Assembly: GCA_021234155.1 (NCBI GenBank)
Contig: JAJEKV010000125.1
Coordinates: forward strand, 375,178 to 439,177
From: Isoetes taiwanensis
Lineage: Eukaryota; Streptophyta; Lycopodiopsida; Isoetales; Isoetaceae
Length of the DNA: 64,000 nucleotides
Reading direction: 5' to 3'
The notes under the pieces were generated by a model that was given only the letters and a program-made list of their open reading frames with translations, searched no databases and had not been told where the DNA came from. Of this stretch, positions 44,800-58,676 are shown in pieces; within the stretch, counting starts at the first letter, position 1, and every line of letters starts with the position of its first letter. A program made the position numbers and the translations under genes.

Positions 44800-44873
44800 T
44801 CAGGGCAAGGGCCAAAAGGTACATTGGGATTTTCAGCTCTTCGCTGATTACCCATTGTGCCTCTTGCCCTGCC
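44800..44873 (-). ncRNA. Candidate microRNA-precursor-like hairpin, copy 2
   Basis: CAGGGCAAGGGCCAAAAGGT continuing ACATTGGG pairs with CCCATTGTGCCTCTTGCCCTG, with a 5-6-base asymmetric bulge and a closed terminal stem TTTTCAGC/GCTGATTA. It shares AAGGGCCAAAAGGTACA and the nearby GTACCTGCAGCCAA with copy 1 while loops and flanks differ, a pattern of selection on the stem. No small RNA evidence is available. Confidence 0.35.
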
Positions 44874-44879
44874 AGTTAG

Positions 44880-46640
44880 AAAAGTCTAAAAGAATGAACG
44901 GAGAATAAAATGCAACTGCATAGACATCTGTCAGCCATTAATGCACACATTTTACATGACATTTAGAACATAGTTTCGATCAGAATAGAACAAGAATGTA
45001 ATGTTTTTTGTTCGAAAATGAAACAATAGCATTTGGTAGAGTATACTCATCGAAAAAGCAACATGCAATAGGCATTTCCGGATGCCATAAATTACCTATT
45101 TGCAGATCTGCCAAACCACAATTTGCTTGTGGTATATTTAAATTATAAGGTCATAAGCTTTAACATGTATTAGATCCAGTAGATTATCATGCTACTAGAA
45201 TAAACCTTTAGACAGTAAAGAATCAAAGCTTTCTAGAAAAAAGAGGATCATATTGTTCATAAGAACCTGTTGATTGGATTCGTCCATATTTTTAGTGCCG
45301 ATTTTGAGGAGATTCAGGTGCAGTATCTGCCAAGTATTTGTCAAGCTGTGTATACTCCTCTTGGCATTTCGTTTTGTATTTCTGCTGTAGAACTTAGGTG
45401 TAACGTTTCCAGATGAAGATAAAACGTTGCTCATGTGAACCCAACTCTTGATATGAACAGAAAGGAATAAGGCACCATCAATCTCTTTCGGGTGTCTTCA
45501 GATGAATACGAATAAGCAATGGATCTATCCTTATATACTGGCAGGACAAATCGCTGGAATAATGCAGCTTCACCTTAAAGCTCTGCTATCAAATCACCGC
45601 TACCTTAGAGCTCTGCTACCGAACTGCATATGCTTCATATTGAGCTTTCGTTGGTTAATAACCTTTCCCCTTTTATTTGCTTCAGAAATCTCATGCCATC
45701 AAAAGGCTTCCCTGCTTTTCTCCATCAGAAATGCAGCTCCTTCTTATGGTCGTAGTCTACAAAGACCTGGACTTCCGGAAATCCATTTGGAACCAAATAT
45801 ATCCATTTTCCAGGCTTACTGCCTTAGCCATCAGATGCAACATTTACTGGCACTAACAAAATAGGGCGCCTTCGAGTATCGGCTCCCATAACAGAGCAAT
45901 TCTATATCAGTTATTTCCATAGCTGGCAGTCTGCAGTAGCCGCTCAAGAGCATGCAAACTAGGGCCAAAAAGCCCTAAACCTTAGCCGCTCAAGAACATG
46001 CAAACTAGGGCAACCCAAAAAGCCCTAAACCTTAGTCTTTTGATAAGTATTGGGTATTGACAATGTAGATCATGGATTTTGAGCCTAGAACATCTTAACT
46101 TCATAGGGAACCATTGCCCTTGCAGTTCTCTAGAGAGCTCTTGAAGATTATGTGTAGAGCTCTTATAAACCAATGCCTAAAAGAAATACATCATTCCAAT
46201 ATTTCATAATGGTAAATGTGCCATGAATATAATAAATGAAATGGCCATGTTAAAACCTCCATGGTATATGACAAGTTATACAACAAATCGTATCATTGCC
46301 ATAAAGTCTACTAATGGTTATTTGCATTAGAATTGTCAACAAAAAGACTAACATGCCTTGCTCAGTTGCCCAGTTGCATAGCTAGCAGAATTGCCATAAT
46401 TGCAACTTTGAAAATACATCAATATTTATCTAAAGATGAACATTGCTCGTTAGCTACAAGAAATGGCTACAAGATTAGCATATCTTGCTCAGTTGCACAT
46501 TTGCACAGCCAACACACTTGTCGTATTAGCAAAAAAAAAAAAAAAAAAAAAAAAAATCAAATGTTGAAGGCCAGTGCCCTTTTTCAAACTTGTGTAAGAG
46601 GGTGTCTATTTGCTATATAATAGTCATGTAACTTTTACTC
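44880..46640. other. Intergenic stretch with a short tandem repeat and poly-A
   Basis: A ~48-bp unit is duplicated at about 45936-46035 (AGCCGCTCAAG, CATGCAAACTAGGGC, AGCCCTAAACCTTAG). 46531-46556 is a run of 26 A. No gene is recognised; the minus frame at 45195-45434 shows no family features. Confidence 0.4.
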
Positions 46641-46738
46641 AGCGTCAAGACTTAAGGAACATTCATGGTCATGACATGCACACATGGATCTTTCCCTAAC
46701 TGTCCCTCAGTCAAATCATTAGATCCATGGCTTCTAAT

Positions 46739-48363
46739 TTACCTCCCCATAAGAGGTTCCTCAATAGAACATTCTTGGTCCACTTCTATCTTCCAATCTT
46801 TCTCTTCAACCCTGTCATTCTCTTCAAGGCATAATTCTGATATCCTCTTCTCCTCTGTTTGCCCCCATGTGATCATATACAGCCCTGATATGATCAACAT
46901 TGCTCCAACAATGCTTTACATATCAACAAGCCCAAAATTAATCTAACTGATCTGGAATGACTTGCTAGCCCTTTTAAGCATCCTTACCTTCCCAAGCGCA
47001 TTTCATCCCCTAGCACAGGAATAGCAAGCAGTCCAACCATTACCGTTTGTAAAGGCTGATATGCTGCAGTTACTACTGGTCCAGCTTGTTGAACACACCA
47101 TGTTTGTAATGTGAAGGCTATTCCAGAGCCAACCAAACCCTATATGGAATATTTTAATTTTAGACTCATTCCTGGTGAAGAAAATGAGGGAGAGTTTACC
47201 GCATAAAAAATGATGAAGAGATTATAGCCATCTGAGATCTTCCAACTAGAAAGCTTAGGTTCTTGCCACAGGGCAAAAGCTCCAAGCTGGATTGTTGCAA
47301 AGAGATCCACATATGCAACCATGGTCAAGCGCGCAGGGTATTTCTGCAGCATTGGAGTCTGCCAAAGTAGAACAGACATGGTTAGCAATGAGAATGACAT
47401 TATAATGATAAGAAAAGGAGGAAGATGATAATAATAATCATCACAATGATAGTGATAACCCAATTATATACCTGGAGCACTGTCCAAATCGCATAAGAGG
47501 CACAATTACCTAAAAGCGCAAGCGCTCCTAGTTGCCATTTTGGTATTTGAAATGTTTGAAAAAAAATTAAGCTTGGTAGAGGCCTTCCAATATCCAAGGG
47601 TAGTGGAGTAAGTCGAACATGGCCGCGAATTATAACAGGCCCCTTGTATATGGCCATTACAACTGCACCTCCAACTCCAAGCAATGCACCTACTAGTTTG
47701 TATTGTCCATCTTTTCTGTGCCATTTTACTTGTTCAAAGCTGGTTAACCCCACATGTCAGCTCCTACATCTCTACATTCCTATAAATCTGTGATTAACAT
47801 GTAAATAGACAAGATCTTTCTACCCTAAAGTTGTTGCCAACATGAAGACTATAGTTGGTATAAAATTTTGCAAGGCCGAGGCGAAAGTTGGATCCGTTAA
47901 AACAAGACCAAGCAAGTAGAGAGACTGATTCAGGGTTATCCTGGACATCATAACCATGAAAAGATCATCAAACCTTCAAATTGTACTACAGACTAAATAA
48001 TTAACCAAAGACTTGCTTGAGAAATGATACCCTAATAGCGCAAGTAAGAAGAATTGAATAAGCAGACATGGCGTCAGATGAGCATTCACTTTCCTGCATT
48101 CAAAATACGTGCAATCAGAACGACATGCAATACAAAAGGCTGTTCTCCAATTCTTACTTCTCAGAAAAGTATGCCAGAACTGCCACAAAAATGAATCCAA
48201 TAATGTTTCTATAGAAAGGGTAAACCAATTCACTAATTCCTCGAGCGACACCAATCTTACTGAGGTTCTGGAAGCTTGCATAGGCAAAGGCAACAAGAAC
48301 CAAGCCAGAGTGGACCTTGAGCTTGCCTAAAAAATTATAGCCTTGGATGGGATAACCAGCCAT
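46739..48363 (-). CDS. WAT1-related transporter (EamA/DMT family), seven exons, intact
   Basis: Minus-strand exons: 48158-48363, 48031-48093, 47824-47940, 47472-47739, 47200-47358, 46988-47139 and 46739-46913. All junctions are GT-AG, and the joined frame is 379 codons plus stop, the usual length. About ten hydrophobic membrane segments are visible. Typical motifs: ASALQNFIPTIVFMLA in exon 3, GGAVVMAIYKGP in exon 4, FTLQTWCVQQAGPVVTAAYQ and PLQTVMV in exon 6, LGSIVGAMLIISGLYMITWG across the last junction, then a charged cytosolic tail ending EEPLMGR. Members are plant plasma-membrane or tonoplast transporters; WAT1 itself exports auxin from the vacuole. The substrate here is unknown. The start at 48363 (MAGYPIQGYN) is the first in-frame Met and gives a standard N-terminus. 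An L1 remnant begins about 0.4 kb upstream. Confidence 0.95.
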
Positions 48364-48759
48364 ACCATATGGGTATTGATCTAGAAAATATTACGAACCT
48401 TGTAAGTAGGCAGGGTTCCGTGTGACAACCTTTACGAAGGCCACAGAGGTGTGTCTTTAATCCAGATCTGCCAGATCCGAAAGCTGAAAAAGGACCTACA
48501 TTTGATGGAAATTGATGTGAATCTTAAGCCACCAAAAGCGAAAAGTTTGCTGGAAACGAGCCATGCATTTATTACATGCGCTTGTAGAACATAGTCGCGA
48601 GGTCCCATGCATCCACTGGCATGGATGAAATTTAAGACGATCGATGGATACATTTAGGGGCAAGTAGAGCCGAGGAAAAGTAGATGTGACAACTTATAGA
48701 AGAAGAAGCAATAATGGCTCTAGCAGCAAGAGAGAGACACTACCATAATTTTTTACCTT

Positions 48760-50908
48760 CTCTCCGATTCTAGAAACAATTGGGACCAGCGGCTTTTGGT
48801 GCTAATGCATACCTAAGAGAGGTAGTATGATTAAATGAAATGCACTTGCTCCCCAATATATCAGGCTGAGAATTGTCTCCAATAATGACGCATTTGTTGA
48901 GATTTAAATAGACGCCAGAAGCAGAAGCTATTAATAAACTTTAAGAACTCAATGTTAGAAGTATCATTTTTCAAGAAACTAAAGGAATCATCGACATATT
49001 AAAGTAAAGTCAATTGGCTCCTGTTATCAGATTCCCCAAATTTTGATCATGCAAAATTGCTTTTGTGAGCAGATCAGCAACAATAATGAAAAGATATGGA
49101 GCAAGGGGGCAACCTTGTTTATCTCCTTTTTGAAGAGAGAAAAGTTTCCCAGGAGAGCTATTAATAAGAAAAGCAGATTAAGCCCTAAAGTTGAGTCCCA
49201 TAATTAGATCAATTATTTTGGATGGTAGGCCAATCTTTTTGAGGGCTAAAACCAGGAAATCCCACCTAACAGTACCAAAAGCTTTTGAAAAGTCAAGCTT
49301 TAAGAGGACACAGATTTTTGCCCAATTCATGCCCTCCATGGTAGCAATATAATTGTCTAAAATGAATCTGTTGGGCAATATTTTTTTGCAAAAAGCCCTT
49401 GATCCGAGTACCTAAATCTTAGCACAGATCTTGTATATGGAGTTGGTAAGAGAGATTGCCCTCGAGTCACTCAGATTTTAGGATTGTCTACTTTAGGGAT
49501 GAGAGAGATAAGGCCAGATGCAATTGCAGGGTGCAAATGGTTTGTTTGCCAAAAGCCTTGAATCATGCAAATAAGATCAACTTTTATAACATCCTAAAAA
49601 TGAAGAAAGCATTCAGAAGGAAAGCCATCTGGTCCCGGGCTCTTCCCTTTAGCCAAACTTTTTATAGAATTCTTTATTTCCTCTTCATAGGGCATAAGTT
49701 CAGCTTGAGCAGAAAGAGGGTCAATAACAATATCAGGAAGAGAAACCATTATGAATAAATTCATAAGCTAGAGGATTTCAGAAGGATTGGAGCTGGAGGA
49801 AAAAATATATTTTAAGTGGAAGTGGTTAGCAATATCTTTTGGTTCCTCCAAAATAATATTTTGATCATTTTTAATAGCAGTGATTTGACTTTTAAGCATT
49901 CTATTCTTAGCAATTCTAAAGAAGAACTTTGAGTTGCAGACGATCAGATTGGAGTTCTGATAGATTTCATTTCTAAAAGATAACCTCTCTTCTCAGCTTT
50001 CCTAAGATTGTAGTGATCTTTAAACCACTGCTTAATCCAGGACTTGGAGGCTTTGATGTTGGCGTAAAAATCTCTCATAGAATTTATGGCCTGAACTCTG
50101 GGTAAGTTGGCATAAAAACTTTTAAATTCATTACAAAAAATCTCGTTATTGAGCAAACTACAATTTAGTTTAAAAGGAGTATTACCTGTTCGTTTAATGC
50201 CCAAGACATGTTTAGTTTCTATAAATTGATGCCGATGATCAGAGATAGAGATGCCCTCATCACTAAAGACAATACTACTGTCCCAAATGGGGTTATAAGA
50301 ATGATTGATATAGAATCTGTCAAGGGAGCAGAATACTCTAGAATTGTCTTCTTGTTTATTTGACCATCAATATTTAGCAGTGGATGAAGGAATATGAGAA
50401 AAGATATGAGTGTACAACATACATTCCCAATTTGTTTTCTCAACTCTAGACATATTGAGATTTTTTCCAACCTTCAAATCCCAACTTGGGGTCTTATTGA
50501 AGTCACCAACCAGAATCCAAGATAAAGTAGAATAATTTTGAAGTCAAACATTAAAAGGTTTTCTCTGTCTTTCGAAACAGTGGAGGCATAAATGTTTATG
50601 ATGCCAAAGTTGAGATCTTTATGGTTAAAGATCACAGCTTGCCATGATTTACTTGGACTGTTATAGACCAAATTGTGGGAAATATTTTTCCAAATGATGC
50701 ACAGACCTCCAGAAGTGCCTGTGGCTTCAATCCAAATGGATGAATAACATGGCCCAATCCAATCATCAAGGTTGGAACCTTCAAAATTAGGCAGTCTCAA
50801 TTCTTGTAGTAGAATAATATCTACATGATAATCTCTAATCTGGGAGATGGCTCTTTTTCTCTTAAAAGGGCCTTTAATGCCTCGAAGATTCCAGGACATA
50901 ATTTTCAT
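48760..50908 (-). pseudogene. L1 ORF2: endonuclease and reverse transcriptase
   Basis: Starts MKIMSWNLRGIKGPFKRKRA, the usual plant L1 ORF2 start. The endonuclease runs to SDHRHQF near 50220 (LVGDFN-type motif near 50505), then a linker. The RT has NRFILDNYIATMEGMNWAK and LLKLDFSKAFGTVRWDF (motif A, 49300), then GDKQGCPLAPYLFIIVADLL (motif B, near 49110). A degraded YVDDS-like motif and LNLNKCVIIGDNSQ lie near 48900-49000. Several stops and frameshifts. The RNase H and zinc-knuckle end is missing. Confidence 0.85.
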
Positions 50909-51329
50909 GAAAGCTAAAATAAAGGTTTAAGAGAGCAGAAAGATGAAAGTGCAAATATTAGAATAGGTCTTTTGTTTGGCTCCTTGTATTTTTCTTACTT
51001 TGATGTTTACTGTGACGAGCAGGGGTGTCATGCATAACCGTGGGTTTCCTTACTTTGACAGGGATCTGACCCCGGCACAGCAGGAGGACCGCAGGCATGA
51101 GTTGAAGAAAGTCAAGAGTGTTCGGGGAAGGATGCAAAATATGGATGCAGGCACCCCAAACCCTCGAGGCCCTTCTGTTGCGACCCCAGTTGCACCTCCT
51201 GCTACAATGGCCTCACCTCACTTGCCACTGCCAACATGCCACATGCCGCTTCCACCTCCACCACCACCCCTTGTGCTGCCACCGCCAAACTTACTGCCGC
51301 AGCTCCTGCCAGCGAATAGGAATTGTGCC

Positions 51330-52532
<1,203 letters not shown>

Positions 52533-53460
52533 GTCTATTAACGTCCACGGGAACCCGTAGGCTATGGGACAAAAACAATATTCTTTACATCCAACCGTTA
52601 GCAGTGGTCGATGATGAGCAGAAGCTCTCGGAGATAGTTCCCTAAATTTGGGAGTGTGGGAAGGTAATGGAAGAGCTCATCCATAGGTAAATTCCAGTCT
52701 AACATGGAATATTTGGCAGAAGAGCATCGTGCCTATGGCAGAAATAAATGGCATGTTTCTCCGTCTCTATTCCTTCCCGCAGGCACAAAATCTCTGGTCC
52801 TCTTCAATTTTCATCCATCTCCCCTGCTCAATCATCAAACAATGTGAGCTCATGCGTATACGCTCAATTGCCCGGATCTGCCCTGGAAACATGCTGTGAA
52901 GACATAAATATGGCTGTATAATGTGCTTTCGATCCGGATTGAAATCCCTGATATAGTATTGGAGTTTCTTTTTGGAGGATGCTTCACAGTATGCTAGGAA
53001 GGCTTGTGCTTTAAATTCTCTTGTGTAAGCAGAAACAGTTAAATGCAATCTGTCATACCAACGGTTTACATCATCGACTTCAAAGGCTGCAAAGACTAAG
53101 AACCCGGTATTATGGGGAGTTCTCATTTGCCTTTTTCTTTTGGGCAATGTATCTCAAGGTGTTACTCATAGATTGGATTTCCAAAGGGTATGAACCACTG
53201 TCTGTCACACAACAATACCTCATATGGGACCGCTCTTTTTACCTTCAGAGCCATGTGTAGCCAAGTTTTCTGGATTGCTTCGATCTCGTGCCATTTGGAT
53301 TGCCATAGTGATGGTCCCCAAACCTCACTGGCATACAAAATAACTGCACGACCAATGTCTCGAAAAGTTTCTTCCGGAACGGCCAGTTGGTAACATGAAC
53401 ATGGCGCACTTTCCTTAAGCCGCACTTTCCTTAAGCCTAGAAAGGCCAGGTACATTGCGG
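52533..53460 (-). mobile_element. LINE C, 5'-truncated fragment nested in LINE B
   Basis: The minus strand encodes a post-RT region: GRAVILYASEVWGPSLWQSK (53360) and AIERIRMSSHCLMIEQGRWM, then EEDQRFCACGKE and a His/Cys pair downstream, a CCHC-like end. It is followed by a ~230-base 3' UTR and the trinucleotide tail. The layout matches LINE A and B C-termini but the sequence is distinct, so it is a third family. Confidence 0.8.
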
Positions 53461-53479
53461 CCCATCAAAAGGAAATGTT

Positions 53480-54480
53480 CTTCTTTCTAGACGGCATCCC
53501 ATAGGAAACATCACTCCAGACCAGTGGGGGCAATATCTACAGTAGCTCTACAACTCTGAGGGTGCACGGGCGACATTACCCCCCCAGCATGGCCCAGTGC
53601 TGGAAATCACAGAGGCGGAGGTAGCGCAAGGGCTGCAATGTTTACCCAATGGAAAAGCACCAGACCTTGATGGCATGCAGGCGGAGTTACTCAAGTGGGC
53701 AGGACCATCCATGGCACCGGTACTAACCGACATATTCAACAAGGCATTGTGGGAAGGTTTTCCCCCGCAATGGACCACTAACAGGGTTGTCCCAATCTAC
53801 AAGGCAGGAGACCCGCACTGCCCGGCCAATTACCGAACCATCATGATCAGATCAGTGTTTGCAAAGCTCCCACTGGGATCCTCCGGGGCAATTGGCGGGA
53901 TGGCGGAGGTAGCAAAGTCACGGGCACTTTCGACCCGGGATTCAGCCGAGACATTCAACCATAGATCATATCTTCTTCCGTTGCGGACTGCGGTGGGGGC
54001 GGAAGAACCGTCGACAAGATGCATTATTCTTGCTTCCTATACTTAGCCAAGGCTTTTGACCGTACCTCGGGAAAAGGCGTGGACAAGGTACCGACGACTA
54101 GATATCCACCAGAAATTGCGAGCGGTGTACGGGTTATATGAGCCATGCACACAAGCGCAACCGGTGAGTCAACCATTCGAGGAAGCGTGTGTGGTTAGTA
54201 GGGATGCCCCTCTCTCCCGCTTTGTTTGGCACGTATATTGATCAACCGGAGAAATGGCTCAGCGATAATGGAGGCTTGGGGGCTCAACTCCTACACCCGG
54301 ATCACCGGGCGGTGATCTATGCTAATGATGTGGACCTCCTAGCACACTCGAGGCGGACATGCAATGCCATCTCGATGCCACGGACACATTTTATCCAGAT
54401 GGCGACATGCGCATCAACTTAGCCAAGACCAAGGTAGTTTCGTATCATCCATACGCCCGACCAAGGGCCCCAACTTATCG
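53480..54480 (+). pseudogene. LINE B reverse transcriptase, catalytic motif mutated
   Basis: NGKAPDLDGMQAELLKWAGP and VVPIYKAGDPHCPANYRTIM (53597-53850) are the N-terminal RT blocks. RSALSTRDSAETFNHRSYLL-like sequence follows. PLSPALFGTYIDQPEKWLSD (54203) is motif B. Motif C reads IYANDVDLL: the first catalytic Asp of Y-x-D-D is Asn. Several one-base deletions shift the frame (about 53860, 54000, 54050 and 54180). KTKVVSYHP then follows. Confidence 0.82.
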
Positions 54481-54954
54481 TGGCCAAAATGTTGAAGTTG
54501 TGTAAAACACACATATTTAGGGTGGAGTTCACATCGGCCATGAGCGGGACAATTCCATTCGGTAGTGAGCGCGTGAGGTTGGAAGGCACTCTATGCAATG
54601 CGGAACAATAGCCACAAAGCGGAGGCCGTATGATTGGGCCCCCAATGTCGCACCTATTCAAAGGTGCTAGTAGAACCTATGCTACGTATGGGATGAGGAG
54701 TGCGAGGGCGGTGATTTTCCTCGCCACTTGGAATGACTTGGGCGAGTGCGAGAAGCTTTCTTAGCCGCGGGCTTTGGGGTGAAGTCCAGTCCCATACGGA
54801 TCTTTGTTCGCGAGCGGGGTTTCTTGCCTCCTCAAAGGGGCACCCTTGACAGACACATCGTCTACGTCTAGAAGGTGGTCAGCATGGACGACGCTCATCT
54901 CCCTAACCTCGCTTACACTGTGGCAATGGGGCCCCAACGCCTAAAATTCTGCTA

Positions 54955-55502
54955 ATGAAAAAAAGAGCTCAGTGGCTGGCCAGATGGAATGTGCAAGAGC
55001 ACAGGTGTATTCGAGTGCAAACGGGGGCAGATTGCCACACCTTCAGACAGTACATTTTGACACATGCTTCCTCAGCAAGCTATGGGATGCCAACACCCTT
55101 GAATAGGTCAAGACGACACATTATCAATGCCATATAAATTCCATGTGGGAGCGGGGCCCGCAATGCTAGCTGCGCACTCATCTACCCATGAAAAAGCGCA
55201 GATCCATTGCCTCTATCTGCACAGGTGCACGCCATCTCCGGATTGAGACATGGAGATGGATTGAGGAGCCGCGTCAGGAGAGGCTTTGCCAACGGTGCCA
55301 GGTTGGAGCTGTGGAAGACGAATGCCATACCCTTCAGAGTGGTCCGGAATATGATGACATTCAGATACGTTATACTGAGCTGGTCCACCCTGGCCAGCCC
55401 CCGCATGAGATGATAAGCAGGAGCTCGGTACGAAGGTTGGGATCATACCTTCAAGAGATCATGGATCGCCGAGATCAGCTCGGTCCTCGGGCACTTACCT
55501 GA
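54955..55502 (+). pseudogene. LINE B C-terminal region with CCHC-like motif
   Basis: 55188-55502 is an open 104-codon frame: ICTGARHLRIETWRW, then RLCQRCQVGAVEDECHTLQS where C-x2-C-x8-H is followed by SGPEYD. The last Cys of the motif appears changed to Ser. The layout equals the LINE A end at 38.75 kb. Confidence 0.8.
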
Positions 55503-55710
55503 TACGTGTACATATATATCTCTCCCATGATATATATATTTGTATTTGTATCTGTATTTGTACACTTTGACAGCAAACCTATTCCTGTCACGGTTTCTCC
55601 CCCAAACAACCCTTTGAGGCAGGGGGGATAACCCGGATAGTAATACGCTTGTTGCGCCTCCTCCTTGGATCTCATAGGCCAATTGGTCTCTGTGGACGAT
55701 AAAAACTTTG

Positions 55711-55795
55711 TTCTATCCTATCCTATTCTATTCTATTCTATTCTATTCTATTCTATTCTATTCTATTCTATTCTATTCTATTCTATTCTATTACA
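55711..55795 (+). repeat. Pentanucleotide (TATTC)n tail of LINE B
   Basis: About 17 units including two variant starting units. Same motif as the tails of LINE A. Confidence 0.92.
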
Positions 55796-55852
55796 TTCCA
55801 TTCTTAATGGATTTCCTAGAGCTTGCTTTTTTGAGTTTGGACTTAGAGGGAA

Positions 55853-58366
55853 TCATCTCAAGAAAGAAAGAAAACGGTCATCATTCCAAGAATTTTTTAC
55901 TGGAAAGTAGTCATTCTCTTTACCAGAACTATCAGGATTATCAGTATTGTTTTGATGAAAACAAGCCCAGAATTTAGAGATACAACACATATTTATGTCT
56001 AAACTATTATGTGATAAAGGACAATTACCATTTATTTCTTTGAAAGGACTAGAGTGGTTTATATCTTGCATGTTGATTGTCAACTATCTATTTGTCAGCT
56101 GATTCTTTTGTTGGATTATTGGTGAGTGGCTCCAAGTCCATGTCAATTGATGATAGGACAATATCAATTACACCTTCATCTTGTTGTATCCAATCCGTGG
56201 AAATTATTCCTGCCTCTATATTAATGACATTCTCAATACTTGCTTTTCCCATATCTTTTCCTTTTGTTTCTTCTCTACAAGTTTGCCCAATTCTCGATAT
56301 TATTCTCCGCTTGAGGCAGTATCTCTTTCATCCCTGTCATTTTTTAGAATCAAGAATCCTTGAGTAATAGTATCCACATGTAACTCAAAGAGTTGCTTTG
56401 CAACATGCTCAGAAATTGAGTTGATATTTTGGGAAGGAGGAGTTTGATCATTTAATTCAATAAGAGGCAAAGATGGGGGGTGGAGTTGGACTTTTGAAGA
56501 ATCAATGTTGGGATTAATGTTGGGATCAATGGATAAATCGTGATGGGAAGTTAATGGCTGCACAAAATTCCTCAATTAAGTCAGTCAAAACTTGAAACTT
56601 ATTGTTGCAATTAACCTTAGAACCAGAGTTGTCCTTGTCAGCAGCTATGTCTGTCTATATCAGTGTTTATGTCCTGCTCTTGAGAATTGGAGACCCTCAT
56701 ATTAGATGATGATGGAATCTCGCCCTGAGTGTGACTATGAGTGGGAAGTGTAGAAATCTTTTCTCCAGTTATATTTCTTTGCGTGTTTCCATTTTTTTTG
56801 CTTTATTTTCCATAACTAATGATTCTTCATTCTCTCCCTTTTTCTTTCCATGTGTATTAATCCTGGGGGGATAATTTTGATACCAGGTTGTTTGTTGCAA
56901 CTGATAGCTTTCAAAAAGGCTCTATTCTCGTCCAACAAAGCATTTTTCTTTGAAGTTCTCATAGTGTTCTCCAAAGTCTGATGATCTTGTGTCATAGGGG
57001 TGTCATAGGGACCTTGCCTTTAAGCATTTTTCTGTTGTGGTCAATATTTTCTTTTAGCTTACTTCAACTGTTGATGATATCTGAAGATTTCAAAGCTGAA
57101 GCAATTTAGGGATCAAGTTCCCTTGTTTAAAATCTTCACTGTATTGGAAGTTTATACAGAAATATCAAAATCTGTGATTTTTCAGTAGATATAATATCAT
57201 TTTCCAAAAACACTTGTCTCTGTTCCTTTTTCTTTTGAATCCTTTTTTACTGCCATTGACTCTAGTCCATTCCATTGCACTACATGGTGAGTTTTTGTGA
57301 CATAATCATAATTATTATGATTATTATGATCAACTCCTTCTGATAAGTAAAGAACCCCTTTCATCTGATCATTAAGATAATTGACAATGAAATTGTCTTT
57401 TTTAGCCATAGAGGTGGCCATATTAGCATAGTTCACAGATTTATTGTCGACATTATGCTGTCAAAGCAATCAGTCAGGGGAATGGAAGTAGGCACATTTT
57501 TGGAGATGCCCAGCTGGATAAAGCATTTAGGAGGTTTATATGGAGAGTATTCAAAATTAATATAGGCGCTAATTGAGTTGAAGATAGTAGAAAAACAATC
57601 TTCATTCCAATAGATAGGGCTAAGATCACTCATAGTCACTGAGGCAATGTAAAATTTACCAAACTCATTAATGGGAAGCATAGGACTCCATTTAAAAAAA
57701 AAAAAGGAGCTGGAATGTATCAAAGGTTGATATGGCTATTTTTAGCAAGAAATTTGTAGTTCTCGAGTTAGCATATTCCACAAGGAGATATGGATATTTA
57801 AGCCAGTAAATGGAGTTAATTGTGACCCCTTTATGAAGCTTAAGCAAATGATCCCATAATTTTTCAATATTGACCTCAACTTTATCAACACAAATAATTA
57901 CTGTTGTGCTGGAAAGTGATACAATTTTGGAAGCAATAGAGGGGGAGTTAAGCTTAATATCTCTTTACTGAACATTTGGGTGAGTCTGATATTGCAAATT
58001 GTTCAGGCGATTTGCCAATTCTTGATTTGTCAAGGTGGGTTGAGCAGGTATTGAATTCCCGTAAGGCAGAGACACTCCATTTGCATTCAGAGTTGGAGCA
58101 ATGCCATTTGGGCCAGGGTCCTTTGAAAGATTATCCCATTGAGGTACATCGGAAGAGAAGTGATGCATATCTTTTGAGAAGAAATTTAAGTTAGCAAAAC
58201 CACCAAATTTAAGAACATTGGAAGGGTGATAGCTACTTAACTGGTCAAGAAGATTGGATCTCTGAGAGGAGGATAGAAGCATGAACTTGTGAAGAAAAAT
58301 CAATGAGTCTGCGTCTAGGGTTTTGGCGACATAAGTATTATTTGGGTTTTTAGAATTTTTGGTCAT
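55853..58366 (-). pseudogene. L1 ORF1 (gag-like), decayed
   Basis: N-terminus 58366-57965 (MTKNSKNPNNTYVAKTLDAD). Then an RRM/DUF4283-like region near 57930-57440 (STTVIICVDKVEVNIEKLWD, VTINSIYWLKYPYLLVEYAN and PYKPPKCFIQLGI). Then low-complexity segments (57436-57197; 56575-56300 with Pro/Asn-rich NPNINPNIDSSKVQLHPPSL). Frameshifts and stops separate the parts. ORF1 proteins bind the element RNA. Confidence 0.7.
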
Positions 58367-58676
58367 ACTGGAAAAGCACAGGGTGAACCAACCAAGGATT
58401 TAAATGACGAGAGAACCGGCCAATGTGAAGGGTAAAAAGATCCTAAGGCATAGCTAATTAGAATTCAAGAAGAAAAGGAAGAAAAGCCAACTGATTGTCA
58501 AAAGATTGCAAACTAGCAACATTTTAGATAAAAGAAATACGAATTAGATATCAGAACCTTCTAATTCTCCCAGGACTAGGCCGTTTTAAACTTTCACACT
58601 GATTCTGGTGTCAGAATCTCTGCTAAATACCCAGAAGACACCAGTGGCTGAGATATTCTTATGTTCCACGAATTCC

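Noticed and set aside
46665-46946. A 93-codon + frame at the 3' end of the WAT1 gene
   Set aside because: Antisense to the last WAT1 exon; no family features.
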